Of a stretch of DNA of 64,000 nt, positions 17,321 to 26,677 are shown in pieces. The translations under genes and the position numbers were made by a program. The notes under the pieces were generated by a model. It was not told the origin of the DNA. It ran no database searches and was given only the letters and a program-made list of their open reading frames with translations. The DNA lies in contig OZ244901.1 in NCBI GenBank assembly GCA_965221545.1, positions 2,914,001 to 2,978,000 of the forward strand. Reading direction: 5' to 3'. The stretch comes from JAJEFO01 sp022819605 (GTDB lineage: Bacteria > Pseudomonadota > Alphaproteobacteria > Rhodobacterales > Rhodobacteraceae). Within the stretch, counting starts at the first letter, position 1, and the number at the start of each line of letters is the position of its first letter.

Positions 17321-18076
17321 ATGCCCGAAGACCGAGGATACAACAAGAACGCCAACAACGCCACGACGGCGCCAGCCTACCTGAGCATCTGGAACATAGA
17401 GAGCTTCTACGGCGAGAGCTACATCGTCCAGGACGTGACATTCAACGTCCATGAAGGCGAAATCCTGGCCCTCTTGGGACGCAACGGCGCCGGCAAGACG
17501 TCGACGCTGCGCACGATCGCGCGCATGGACAACCCGGAACTGCGCCACGGCGAGATCTGGCTCGACCACAAGCCGCTTCACTTCGTTGCGAGCCACGATG
17601 CTGCCCAGAGCGGAATCGCGCTCGTTCCCGAAGATCGCCGGATCATTCCCGGCCTGAGCGTCGAGCAAAACCTGAAGCTGGCGCAGATTGCGCCGCCAAT
17701 CGGCTGGTCGCTTGAGAGGGTCTACGAGCTCTTTCCGCGCTTGGGCGAACGACGCAACCAGGACGGCTCCACTCTTTCCGGCGGCGAACAGCAGATGCTC
17801 TCCATCGCCCGTGCGCTGGCCCGAGACATCAAGGTGCTGCTCTTGGACGAACCTTACGAGGGCCTGGCCCCGGTCATCGTCCAGGAAATCGCCAAGACGC
17901 TGAACGTCATCCGCGACCAGGGCATCACGACGATCATCGTGGAGCAAAACGCGGTTGCAGCTCTCAAGCTTGCCGACCGGGCAGTAATTTTGGACACTGG
18001 CAAAGTCGTCTATGACGACAGCGCACAGCGGGTTCTGGACGACGAGGCGCTTCGCGCAAGATACCTGGCGATCTGA
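17321..18076 (+). CDS. ABC transporter ATP-binding protein (LivF/UrtE type)
   Basis: 251-aa ATPase. Walker A GRNGAGKTST, signature LSGGEQQMLSIARAL, Walker B LLLDEPYEGLAPVI and switch His replaced by VEQNAVAALKLA, the Gln usual in LivF proteins. Start: ATG at 17321 with GGGAGGGAG seven bases upstream; an in-frame TTG at 17258 would add 21 low-complexity residues and no ribosome site. The N-terminal 20 residues are unusually polar and Asn-rich (YNKNANNATTAP). Fifth gene of the importer operon, 41 bases before the synthetase. Confidence 0.92.
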   Translation: MPEDRGYNKNANNATTAPAYLSIWNIESFYGESYIVQDVTFNVHEGEILALLGRNGAGKTSTLRTIARMDNPELRHGEIWLDHKPLHFVASHDAAQSGIALVPEDRRIIPGLSVEQNLKLAQIAPPIGWSLERVYELFPRLGERRNQDGSTLSGGEQQMLSIARALARDIKVLLLDEPYEGLAPVIVQEIAKTLNVIRDQGITTIIVEQNAVAALKLADRAVILDTGKVVYDDSAQRVLDDEALRARYLAI

Positions 18077-18117
18077 CCGAAGTCCGGACCCCGGACGCAA
18101 GAACGGAGGAAGAGAAT

Positions 18118-20076
18118 ATGCTAAAGCAGCGTGACGGGATGTACTGGCCGGATGCGGCAATGGCTGCGGCCGCCCACGCTGACAAGGGGACATACGAGGC
18201 GATGTACAAAGCCTCGATCGAAGACCCCGAGGCGTTCTGGACCGAGCATGGAAAGCGGCTTGACTGGATCAACCCCTTCTCCAAGGTCAAGAACACCTCG
18301 TTCGCCCCCGGCCAGATCGACATTCGCTGGTTCGAGGATGGAACGCTCAACGTTGCGGCCAACTGCATCGATCGCCACCTTGCCGAACGCGGCGATCAGA
18401 CCGCGATCGTCTGGGAGCCCGACGATCCGGAGGCATCCTCCCTCATCATCACCTATCGGGAACTGCACGGGGAAGTCTGCCGTTTCGCAAACGTCCTGAA
18501 GAAACTCGGAGTCTCAAAGGGCGACCGGGTCGTGCTTTACATGCCGATGATCCCGGAGGCGGCCTATGCCATGCTGGCATGCGCCCGAATCGGGGCAATT
18601 CACTCAGTCGTGTTCGGCGGATTTTCTCCCGATGCCCTGGCGGCACGCGTGAACCAGTGCAAAGCGGGCGTGATCGTGACCGCCGACGAGGCACCGCGCG
18701 GCGGGCGGAACACGCCGCTGAAGGCCAATGCGGACAAGGCGTTCGAGAAGATCGAGATCGATGCAAGGATGCTGGTGGTCCGCCGTACCGGAGGCGATAT
18801 CGCAATGCAGGACGGGCGCGATCATTGGCTGCATGAACTTGCGGCAGACGTTTCCGACGACTGCCCGCCAGAGGAAATGAACGCCGAGGATCCCCTGTTC
18901 ATACTGTATACGTCCGGATCCACCGGCGCTCCGAAGGGCGTCGTGCACGGCACCGGCGGCTACCTGCTCTATGCCTCGATGACCCACCAGTACGTCTTCG
19001 ACTATCATGACGGTGACATCTTCTGGTGCACCGCCGACGTGGGATGGGTTACCGGCCACAGCTACATCGTCTACGGACCTCTGGCGAACGGGGCGACAAC
19101 GCTGATGTTCGAGGGAGTCCCTACCTACCCCGATGCGGGACGCTTCTGGGCAGTCTGCGAGAAACACAAGGTCACCCAGTTCTACACCGCGCCCACCGCC
19201 ATCCGTGCGCTGATGGGCAAAGGATCGGAATTCGTCGAGAAATACGACCTTTCGTCGCTCAAGGTGCTCGGCACCGTCGGGGAGCCCATCAATCCCGAAG
19301 CCTGGGAATGGTACCACAAGGTCGTTGGCAGGGAGAATGTCCCGATCGTGGACACGTGGTGGCAAACCGAGACCGGTGGCCACATGCTGACACCGCTGCC
19401 GGGCGTGACCGCGACCAAACCCGGTTCCGCCACCCTGCCCTTCTTCGGCGTGCGGCCAGCGATCCTTGATCCGCAATCCGGCGACGAGATAGACAGCATG
19501 GAGGCGGAAGGCGTGCTTTGCATCAAGGACAGCTGGCCGGGCCAGATGCGTACCGTCTGGGGTGATCACGAGCGATTCGAGAAGACGTATTTCTCGGACT
19601 ACAAGAACTACTACTTCTCCGGGGACGGCTGCCGCAGGGACGCGGACGGCTACTACTGGATCACGGGACGCGTCGACGACGTGATCAACGTCTCGGGCCA
19701 CCGCATGGGTACCGCCGAGGTCGAAAGCGCCCTTGTCGCCCACCCGAAGGTCGCGGAAGCAGCCGTGGTCGGCTATCCGCATGAAATCAAGGGCCAGGGC
19801 ATCTATGCCTACGTGACGCTCATGAGCGGAGAGGAGCCGACCGAGGATCTGCGCAAGGAGCTTGAGACCTGGGTACGCTCGGAAATCGGCCCCATCGCCA
19901 AGCCGGACCTGATACAATGGGCTCCGGGGCTCCCGAAGACTCGCTCTGGCAAGATCATGCGCCGGATTCTCAGGAAGATCGCGGAAAACGACTATGGTGC
20001 GCTCGGCGACACGTCTACCCTTGCGGAACCCGAGGTCGTCGACGACCTGATCGGGAATCGCATGAACCGGGGATGA
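18118..20076 (+). CDS. Acetyl-CoA synthetase family acyl-CoA ligase (AMP-forming)
   Basis: 652 aa, the usual length of AcsA. It activates a short carboxylic acid with ATP and CoA through an acyl-adenylate. Motifs: P-loop LYTSGSTGAPKGVVHG, WWQTETGGHMLTPLPG, the SGDGCRRDADGYYWITGRVDD hinge region (only its parts SGDGC and ITGRVDD are diagnostic) and the catalytic Lys612 in PKTRSGKIMRR, the site acetylated in bacterial Acs. WWQTETGG with Trp supports acetate or propionate rather than longer acids. ATG at 18118 has GGAGGAAGAG upstream. Being last in the ABC operon, it probably activates the imported substrate. Acetate and propionate cannot be separated by eye. Confidence 0.93.
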   Translation: MLKQRDGMYWPDAAMAAAAHADKGTYEAMYKASIEDPEAFWTEHGKRLDWINPFSKVKNTSFAPGQIDIRWFEDGTLNVAANCIDRHLAERGDQTAIVWEPDDPEASSLIITYRELHGEVCRFANVLKKLGVSKGDRVVLYMPMIPEAAYAMLACARIGAIHSVVFGGFSPDALAARVNQCKAGVIVTADEAPRGGRNTPLKANADKAFEKIEIDARMLVVRRTGGDIAMQDGRDHWLHELAADVSDDCPPEEMNAEDPLFILYTSGSTGAPKGVVHGTGGYLLYASMTHQYVFDYHDGDIFWCTADVGWVTGHSYIVYGPLANGATTLMFEGVPTYPDAGRFWAVCEKHKVTQFYTAPTAIRALMGKGSEFVEKYDLSSLKVLGTVGEPINPEAWEWYHKVVGRENVPIVDTWWQTETGGHMLTPLPGVTATKPGSATLPFFGVRPAILDPQSGDEIDSMEAEGVLCIKDSWPGQMRTVWGDHERFEKTYFSDYKNYYFSGDGCRRDADGYYWITGRVDDVINVSGHRMGTAEVESALVAHPKVAEAAVVGYPHEIKGQGIYAYVTLMSGEEPTEDLRKELETWVRSEIGPIAKPDLIQWAPGLPKTRSGKIMRRILRKIAENDYGALGDTSTLAEPEVVDDLIGNRMNRG

Positions 20077-20366
20077 GGCGCGGCCCGTCCCGCACTGCCC
20101 TCTCACCGGTTGCCGCATCCTCGCTGCGCAGGATTCGAGACCAGGCAGTTCGCCTCGACGGAGCATTCGGCCTTTCCCTCTGCGCGGCTCGATGTTGCGA
20201 CCTGCGTCCCGCATCCGGACCTGTTGGGAGAGTGCGGCGCGTCCTGACGCCTTCTCGTTCCCGTGCCGTTTGCCCTTCCCGCTGCGCGAGGCGCGTCCTA
20301 TAAGCGTCGCCGTTCATCGAGTCGCCCCACTGCGGGTACGTGGACTGATGCGAGGAGCGAAGGGAC

Positions 20367-20954
20367 ATGCGCAAGGCCAAGGTCAAGCGAAAGACTGCGG
20401 AGACCGACGTTTCCGCAATGGTGAATCTCGACGGTTCGGGCGCGTTCGACAACAAGACCGGCGTCGGATTCTTCGACCACATGCTCGATCAGCTTGCCCG
20501 GCACTCGCTGATTGACATCACAACCCACGTCTCTGGCGATTTGCACATCGATGATCACCACACGGTCGAAGATGCCGGCATTGCACTTGGCCAGGCGCTT
20601 GCGCACTCTCTCGTGGACAAGCGCGGAATCCGCCGTTACGGCAGTTGTCTCCTGCCCATGGATGATGCGCTCGTGCGCAGCGCGCTCGACCTGTCGGGCC
20701 GCCCCTACCTGGTGTGGAACGTCGAGATGCCGACACCGAAGATCGGCAGCTTCGACACCGAGCTCGTGCGAGAGTTTTTCCAGGCGTTCAGCACGCATGG
20801 GGGCATCACGCTGCACGTGGACATGCTGCATGGATTGAACAGCCACCACATCGCGGAGGCCGCGTTCAAGTCCGTTGCACGCGCGCTTCGCGACGCGGTC
20901 GAAACCGACCCGCGCAAGCTTGACGAGATTCCTTCGACGAAGGGTGCCCTCTGA
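20367..20954 (+). CDS. hisB: Imidazoleglycerol-phosphate dehydratase
   Basis: 195-aa single-function HisB, catalysing the sixth step of histidine synthesis. The manganese-binding repeats are present: FFDHMLDQLARHS and later HIDDHHTVEDAGIALG in the first half, then LHGLNSHHIAEAAFKS in the second. The start at 20367 has GGAGCGAAGGG just upstream. hisH follows after four bases. The usual alphaproteobacterial continuation (hisA, hisF) is absent here; see hisH. Confidence 0.97.
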   Translation: MRKAKVKRKTAETDVSAMVNLDGSGAFDNKTGVGFFDHMLDQLARHSLIDITTHVSGDLHIDDHHTVEDAGIALGQALAHSLVDKRGIRRYGSCLLPMDDALVRSALDLSGRPYLVWNVEMPTPKIGSFDTELVREFFQAFSTHGGITLHVDMLHGLNSHHIAEAAFKSVARALRDAVETDPRKLDEIPSTKGAL

Positions 20955-20958
20955 GGCG

Positions 20959-21597
20959 ATGCTGACCGTTCTCATAGACTACGGCGCAGGCAACCTTCAT
21001 TCGGCGGAAAAGGCGTTTCAGCGCATGGCCACCGAGGTCCAGGCCGGAGAGGTCCTTGTCACCGCTCAGGCCGAGGAAATCGCCCGCGCCGACCGCCTCG
21101 TGCTGCCGGGAGACGGCGCGTTTCCGGCATGCATGCGCGCGCTCCGGGAAGAGCGCGGCATCTTCGATGCGCTGACCGAGGCAGTTGAGGTCAACGGGCG
21201 TCCGTTCCTCGGCATCTGCGTGGGCATGCAACTCATGGCGCGCAAGGGTCACGAATACGAGGAAGTGGACGGGCTTGGCTGGATCAACGGCGAAGTCAGA
21301 AGGATCGAACCGGAGGACGGCGCCCTGAAAGTGCCGCACATGGGATGGAACGAGCTGGTCGTCGATCGCTCCCACCCCGTTCTTGAGGGCATTGCGAGTG
21401 GCCAACACGCCTATTTCGTCCATTCCTACCAGATGGAAATGGCCGAACCCGCCGAACGGATTGCCCATTGCGACTACGGGGGCGAAATCACGGCGATCGT
21501 CGCGCGGGACACGATGATCGGCACCCAGTTCCATCCGGAGAAGAGCCAAGCCGCAGGTTTGCGACTGATCGCCAACTGGCTTGCGTGGCGTCCCTGA
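20959..21597 (+). CDS. hisH: Imidazole glycerol phosphate synthase glutaminase subunit
   Basis: 212-aa class I glutamine amidotransferase supplying ammonia to HisF. The nucleophile is Cys87 in FLGICVGMQLMA; the His-Glu pair is in GTQFHPEKS. DYGAGNLHS at the N-terminus is typical. ATG at 20959 lies just after the hisB stop with GAGGCG upstream; longer in-frame openings overlap hisB. The gene is complete, but the DNA right after it is a dispersed repeat and a broken transposase, so the operon ends abruptly and hisA/hisF must lie elsewhere. Confidence 0.97.
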   Translation: MLTVLIDYGAGNLHSAEKAFQRMATEVQAGEVLVTAQAEEIARADRLVLPGDGAFPACMRALREERGIFDALTEAVEVNGRPFLGICVGMQLMARKGHEYEEVDGLGWINGEVRRIEPEDGALKVPHMGWNELVVDRSHPVLEGIASGQHAYFVHSYQMEMAEPAERIAHCDYGGEITAIVARDTMIGTQFHPEKSQAAGLRLIANWLAWRP

Positions 21598-21609
21598 CGG
21601 CACCTGCAT

Positions 21610-21753
21610 ACGCCTCTCGCCGTCCAACTGCGCCAGTCCCCGACGCCGGTTACCAAAAGCAACGAATCCATGCTATCGGCGTCTTCGCCAATGCACAACG
21701 TCGTGCCGCGAAAGCGGAACATGGAAGGGTGCAGACCTTTCCTTGCAAGCCCC
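21610..21753 (+). repeat. Dispersed ~145-bp repeat, copy A
   Basis: This block, starting with ACGCCTCTCGCCGTCCA, recurs at 33774-33918 in the same orientation with about a dozen differences counted by eye. The minus strand has an open frame across it in both copies (with MFRFRGTTLCIGE in common), but it does not look like a gene of its own. It abuts the truncated 3' end of an ISAzo13 transposase. Confidence 0.85.
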
Positions 21754-21756
21754 AAA

Positions 21757-22240
21757 GAAAGGAGCCGATGTTCGACGCGGTTCCATTTGCTGGTCCCGGG
21801 CGGCAGGTAGCGCACGCTGATCTCGATGCCGAGTTTGCGTGCGAGCTTCTGCAACTCGACCTTCCACAATCGGACCCGATTCCCGTTGAAGCCACCGCAG
21901 TCGGCGGTGTTGAGCAGCTTCCGGGCCCCGGGGTAGCGTGCCTTACCCAGGCGCTGCCACCAGCGCGGGATGCTCTCAACCGCGAACGCGGCCGTGTCGG
22001 AACTGATCCCGACATTGACCCAGCCGACATTGTTGATCACGTCATAGACTCCTTAGGGATCGCCTTGCCAAGCTCCTTGTCCGCAAAGTCATGCACGCGG
22101 ACTTCTTCGGGGGAGCCTTTCGGACGCCACTCTCGGCCTGAATTCTTGAAATCCTCCACCAGTTCCTTCTTCTTGGTGTCCACCGAAAACACCGGCTGCC
22201 CGGCCTCCGCAAACGCCGCGACTTGGGGCTCAGGGGGACA
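21757..22240 (-). mobile_element. ISAzo13-family transposase remnant (copy 1)
   Basis: Minus-strand fragment of an ISAzo13-type DDE transposase. The upstream frame carries VFSVDTKKKELVEDF and GREWRPKGSPEEVRVHDF. One base is missing near 22057, after which the next frame continues with NNVGWVNVGISSDTAAFAV, WWQRLGKARYP, GNRVRLWKVELQKLA and LPPGTSKWNRVEHR. The protein then runs into the dispersed repeat, so both ends are missing. No terminal inverted repeats were identified. It cannot make active transposase. Confidence 0.85.
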
Positions 22241-22379
22241 GCCGTGCGGACCCAGTCAAAGCTGTCGAACGTGCAGGGGGGCGGGACAGGGCTTTGGGCT
22301 TGCGACTTCGGCCCGTACAAGCCTACCATCCATCAGCCGACCCATTCCCATAATCATTCTCGCAGGAGGACAATCGGTC

Positions 22380-25130
22380 ATGACAAACTTGATTGAAGTG
22401 GCAGTGCCCAGCCAAGGCGCGTCGGGTCGTTCACGCATCTCCATCATCGGGAAACGTTCTATGGTGTCCGAAATTTGTCGGATTCCCTCGGTCGGTGGTC
22501 TTTTCGGAACCGCCGTCCGAGCGATTTCTGCCGTGAAATTGACATCTGTCTTGTTTGGCCTGTTCGTGCTGGCCGGCGTCACGACCCATGCGGAGACAGC
22601 CTGGGCGCAGGAAACCTGTCCGCTCGCTCCCGGCGTCACGCCCCCACCGGAACCGAAAGTGACGGCGCAAGATGTGGAAGATGGCAGCGCCACCCTGATG
22701 GAATTCGCGCGAGGGGCGACTGCGAATTTCAAGAGCCGGGGCTCGGAGACACTGACAGGGGCACAGCTCGCGTTCGCGGGTTGTCGGCTTCGCCTAGAGG
22801 GCGGTCCTTGGCGTTCCGGTTCGACGTATATCGTGACGCTGACGCTCGACGGTCGAGTGTTTCTTCACGCCAAGGACATGTCCCTGTCGGCCGGCAGCCT
22901 GAAATCATCAGTCTACGCCGGGATTCTTGCCGCACTCGGCGTCGACCGGCGCGTGTTGGCGGACCTGGCTTCACAGGATCCCGCCGTGAGACGCCAGGCA
23001 CAATCCTCACTTCGCCAGCAGATGCTACGCGAACCCCACGGCCCGTTCGACCTGACAGGCCCTGCGGCAGGTGGACGGCCGGGCATCCCGGGCGCGAGCG
23101 GCTACGCGGCCGCTTATGTCTCGGTCAATACGGAGCAGCCGTTAGTGCTGCTCGCCGGGTTCGACCTCGACGCCTCTCACTTGATGCAAGAATCCATCGA
23201 TTTCGGCGATCCCGCGATCACCGCCAGGGAAGTGGTGGACCGCGAGACCCTGAAGGCTTTTGTCACGGAAGCGCTCCGATTCCTTGGCGGAACCCTGAGG
23301 AACGCGCGCACCACGGCGGAATCCAGAGCGGCATTCGCCAAAGCCAGGCTTGCGCTCAGAGATCCGAACGGGCCATGGAGACATGGCTCCGTCTACCTTT
23401 ATGTATTGGACCGGAACAGCAACATCATCCTGTTTCATGGAGCGTTTCCGAACAGATTCGAGCTCCGACCGCTGGTGCCCACCGTCCGAGACGTGGTGAC
23501 TGGAAAGCTCGTCCTCCCGCAGGTCCTCGAGGCTGCAAGCAGCAGCCCGGAAGGCGGCTTCGTGGAGTATTACTTCGACGACCCGTCGGACGATACCGAC
23601 AGAGCCGACATCCCCAAGCTGGGTTATGCAAGGGAGTTCAACAGGACGACCACAACAAGCGACGGGACCGAAATTACGACCAGACTTGTCATCGGCTCAG
23701 GCGTCTACCTCAGGGCGCCCGAGACCACCGCTACGAACCAGAACACGGTGATCACGTCCGTTCTGCCTCAGATGATGCGCGCAATGACGGCGAGCACGGT
23801 TGATGCCGTGTCGAGCCGCATTCGGCAGGCGATGTCCGATGCCCCGCCCGCCAATGAATTCAGCCTGGCGGGCGCCTCCACGCTCCCGGATGCCCTGCTG
23901 GTTAACCGGCAGGCGCTGGAAGATGGCACGCTCGATCTTGCTCAGCTGCTCGAGGGGTCGTCCTTCGTTATGCCCTTGAGCGCAGCGGACGCCGGGCAGA
24001 GACGAAACTTGACGTTCTGGGGAAGCGGAGACTATCGCAAGTTCTCTGGCGGCAGCCAGCAGGCCGTGACCTACGACGGCAAAGTGACGAGCGCCAACCT
24101 CGGGTTCGATACCAAGCTGGGTGCAAACCTGCTGGCGGGAGTAGCACTTGCGCAGGCGTCGGGGAAAGCGGGCTACACGGATTCCAATGCACGTTCGGGC
24201 ACACTCACGTCCACCGTAACGAGCGTCAACCCCTACATGAGTTGGAAGGCTTCAGGAGGCATCAGTCTTTGGGCGATGACCGGCTACGGCTCGGGTGAAA
24301 TCGAGGTCAATGACTCGACCGCCGCGCAAACAAGCGACCTCTCGTGGCGGATGGCGGCGGCTGGCGTCAACGGGCCACTGCTGGCCAGCGATCAGTTGAT
24401 TGCCCGGGGCACGACGAACCTGACGATAAAAGGCGAAACCGCATTCACACGCGCCGGGATTGACGGATCCGGGACCATCGAGAGCATGACCCTGAAAGCC
24501 AGCCGACACCGGCTGATGCTCGAAGGGTCGCATGTCCAGGATCTTGCTTCGGGCGTCACGTTCACACCGTTGATCGAATTCGGTTTGCGGAGTGACGGCG
24601 GGGACGGCGAGACTGGTACCAGCGTCGAAGCCGGGGGCGGCCTGCGCTATGAAGACCAGGCCGCCGGACTGACCGTGGAGGTCCGCGCCCGGACACTCCT
24701 GGCGCATAGCGGCGACTATGAGGAATGGGGCGTAAGCGGTCTGGTCAAACTAGATCCAGGCCCTGCCGGCGTGGGTCTCGCTTTCAGCGTGCGGCCGATG
24801 TGGGGCCAGACAGCCAGCGGTGTGCAACAATTGTGGGAGACAGGCGTGACCGGCGGGCTGACGCCAATTGGCCTGGCGAGCGAGCGGTTGGATGCAAGCG
24901 TAAGCTACGGAATGCCGGTGTTCGGTGGGCGTTTCCTGGGAACGCCGGAGTTGGGCCTTGCGCATTCAGAGGTTGGCGACGAATGGCGACTGGGCTGGAA
25001 GCTTGCGCGCACTGCGAGCAAGCGCGCTTCCTTGAACCTCGCGCTCGGCCTCGACGCGACACGGTGGGAACCCGCGACCGGTGCGGCGCCAAAGCAGGGG
25101 TTCGGGCTCAGCGGGACTGTAACTTGGTAG
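22380..25130 (+). CDS. Tandem Cache-like domain autotransporter
   Basis: 916-aa predicted surface protein. A basic N-region and hydrophobic segment (about residues 48-68) end in THAETAWAQE, a signal peptide of the extended autotransporter type. Two similar segments follow (about 94-265 and 278-445), each with an alpha-helical start and a GPWR(S/H)GS strand followed by a second strand ending in LHA or FHG; they look like Cache sensor folds. A helical linker leads to a C-terminal beta-barrel (about 590-916) with alternating strands and a terminal Trp. Start: ATG 22380 with GCAGGAGGA upstream; the frame is open much further upstream but through antisense transposase. Function is unknown; a small-ligand-binding surface protein is plausible. 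Confidence 0.82.
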   Translation: MTNLIEVAVPSQGASGRSRISIIGKRSMVSEICRIPSVGGLFGTAVRAISAVKLTSVLFGLFVLAGVTTHAETAWAQETCPLAPGVTPPPEPKVTAQDVEDGSATLMEFARGATANFKSRGSETLTGAQLAFAGCRLRLEGGPWRSGSTYIVTLTLDGRVFLHAKDMSLSAGSLKSSVYAGILAALGVDRRVLADLASQDPAVRRQAQSSLRQQMLREPHGPFDLTGPAAGGRPGIPGASGYAAAYVSVNTEQPLVLLAGFDLDASHLMQESIDFGDPAITAREVVDRETLKAFVTEALRFLGGTLRNARTTAESRAAFAKARLALRDPNGPWRHGSVYLYVLDRNSNIILFHGAFPNRFELRPLVPTVRDVVTGKLVLPQVLEAASSSPEGGFVEYYFDDPSDDTDRADIPKLGYAREFNRTTTTSDGTEITTRLVIGSGVYLRAPETTATNQNTVITSVLPQMMRAMTASTVDAVSSRIRQAMSDAPPANEFSLAGASTLPDALLVNRQALEDGTLDLAQLLEGSSFVMPLSAADAGQRRNLTFWGSGDYRKFSGGSQQAVTYDGKVTSANLGFDTKLGANLLAGVALAQASGKAGYTDSNARSGTLTSTVTSVNPYMSWKASGGISLWAMTGYGSGEIEVNDSTAAQTSDLSWRMAAAGVNGPLLASDQLIARGTTNLTIKGETAFTRAGIDGSGTIESMTLKASRHRLMLEGSHVQDLASGVTFTPLIEFGLRSDGGDGETGTSVEAGGGLRYEDQAAGLTVEVRARTLLAHSGDYEEWGVSGLVKLDPGPAGVGLAFSVRPMWGQTASGVQQLWETGVTGGLTPIGLASERLDASVSYGMPVFGGRFLGTPELGLAHSEVGDEWRLGWKLARTASKRASLNLALGLDATRWEPATGAAPKQGFGLSGTVTW

Positions 25131-26084
25131 ATGAAGTCGACACGGGCGGTCAACTCTGGGTGGCATCCGTGGTCACATAGATCCTGGGAGGCAATGCTGC
25201 TGACTTGGGAGCCGCACGAAGTGCCCGTCGCTGCAGTTGCCTGTTTCTCAGGGGAGGTGGGCAGCGCGGGAAACTCCCGGCATGCCAATATGGAGTTGCT
25301 CATCGAATTGCAGGGATAGCAAGGCAATCGGGGGAACCGGGGTCGCCGCCCGCTTGAAGGTGGTCAAGGCTACCTTGGTCGCGACAGGGATTCCGAGTGC
25401 GGTGGGGACCAGGACGACTTTCGCGCCGCCGGACGGCGAAGGCTTCGTATTCGTTGCTCATTGGGCTTGACGCATCATTCATCGGACAAAACATGATCGT
25501 CGCACGGGAATCCGGGCCCAATCGCATTCTGCCAAAGGTCGAGATGAACCTTGGGCGCCAGCGGTGATCGACGATCTCGGCTGACACGTGCAGCACTGGG
25601 AGCACCAAGCCGGCGAAAAGAGACGGGCGTGATGGACGAGGCCAAAGACCTGAACACGCTCCAGTTCGTCAGGATTCAGCTTGATCGGTGCATGCTGGCC
25701 AGGGGCCTGTTTCCCCGGCGTGGTTCCCGCGGCTGACGTCATGTGTTCTGATGTGCCGCGGTCCGCGTGTTAAAGATCTTTCAAGAGCGCGCGATATTGC
25801 GTGGGTTGGAAAATCGTTTGATCAGGGCCGTCCTTGCGGACCGTGGCATCGCAATGAAATGCCCCCCAAACTGCTTGAGGAACGGCCCACGAGTGCCTCG
25901 GCATCTCCCGAGAGATTCTCGTTCTCAACATACAAAGGCCGCAGTCTGGAGTGCCCATTGCAGTCTCTTTGCATGGCACTGCGACATGTCAAACACCAAT
26001 CATGTACTTTGAAGGCTCTTTGCGAAACAGGCGAATCGTTTTCCCATCGAGTGATGCCCCTTGGAATCGAAATAGGATTCGCGC
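25131..26084. other. Decayed intergenic region without a clear gene
   Basis: About 950 bases between the autotransporter gene and a transposase remnant. Short open frames occur on both strands with no recognisable domain or ribosome site. The stretch probably consists of eroded mobile or accessory DNA, judging from its neighbours. Confidence 0.45.
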
Positions 26085-26569
26085 GCGGTATGGAAATGGT
26101 CGATTGCATCCGGCACTGGTGGCAGCGCCTGGGAAAGGCGCGCTACCCCGGCGACCTGAAGCTGCATATCACCGTCGACTGCGGTGGCTCCAACGGGAAC
26201 CGGGCCCGGTTGCGGAAGGTCGAACTGCAGAAGCTCGCACGCGAACTCGGCATGGAGATCAGCGTGTGCCACCTGCCGCCATGGACCAGCAAAAGGAACC
26301 GTGTAGAGCACAGGCTGTCTTATTTCGTCAGCCAGAACTGGCGAGGCAAATCCCTGTACAACCTCACGACCATCATCGGCCTGATCGGCTCCACCAGGAC
26401 CGGAACGGGGCTGAAGGTCTGTTGCGACAGGGACACGAACGACTGTCCGACCGGTATCAGGATCAGCAAATCGGAGATGGCCGCCCTGGATATCCGGCGC
26501 GCAGACTTCCATGGTGACTGGAACTACACATTGCTTTCAACTGCCGAAAGCGTTGCGGTAATTTCGTGA
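26085..26569 (+). mobile_element. ISAzo13-family transposase remnant (copy 2)
   Basis: Plus-strand C-terminal portion of an ISAzo13-type transposase: WWQRLGKARYP, GNRARLRKVELQKLA, LPPWTSKRNRVEHRL, SQNWRGKSLYNLTTI and the terminal RRADFHGDWNYT are family features. The N-terminal two thirds are missing; upstream codons are unrelated. It shares motifs with the fragment at 21757-22240 but extends further to the C-terminus, so it derives from a related copy rather than the same piece. Orientation is opposite to copy 1. Confidence 0.82.
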
Positions 26570-26677
26570 CGAACCCTCAGTGCGCACTTGCACCGTACCT
26601 CCGTCAACATGCCCTGCCCATTCGTGACGGCAGGCGGAAGCCGAAACGCAGTTGACCGTTCCAGTCCCAACGGAGAT

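Noticed and set aside
21468..22379. Plus-strand open frame that extends the autotransporter 304 codons upstream
   Set aside because: It runs antisense through the ISAzo13 remnant and the dispersed repeat; the Shine-Dalgarno and signal peptide support a start at 22380.
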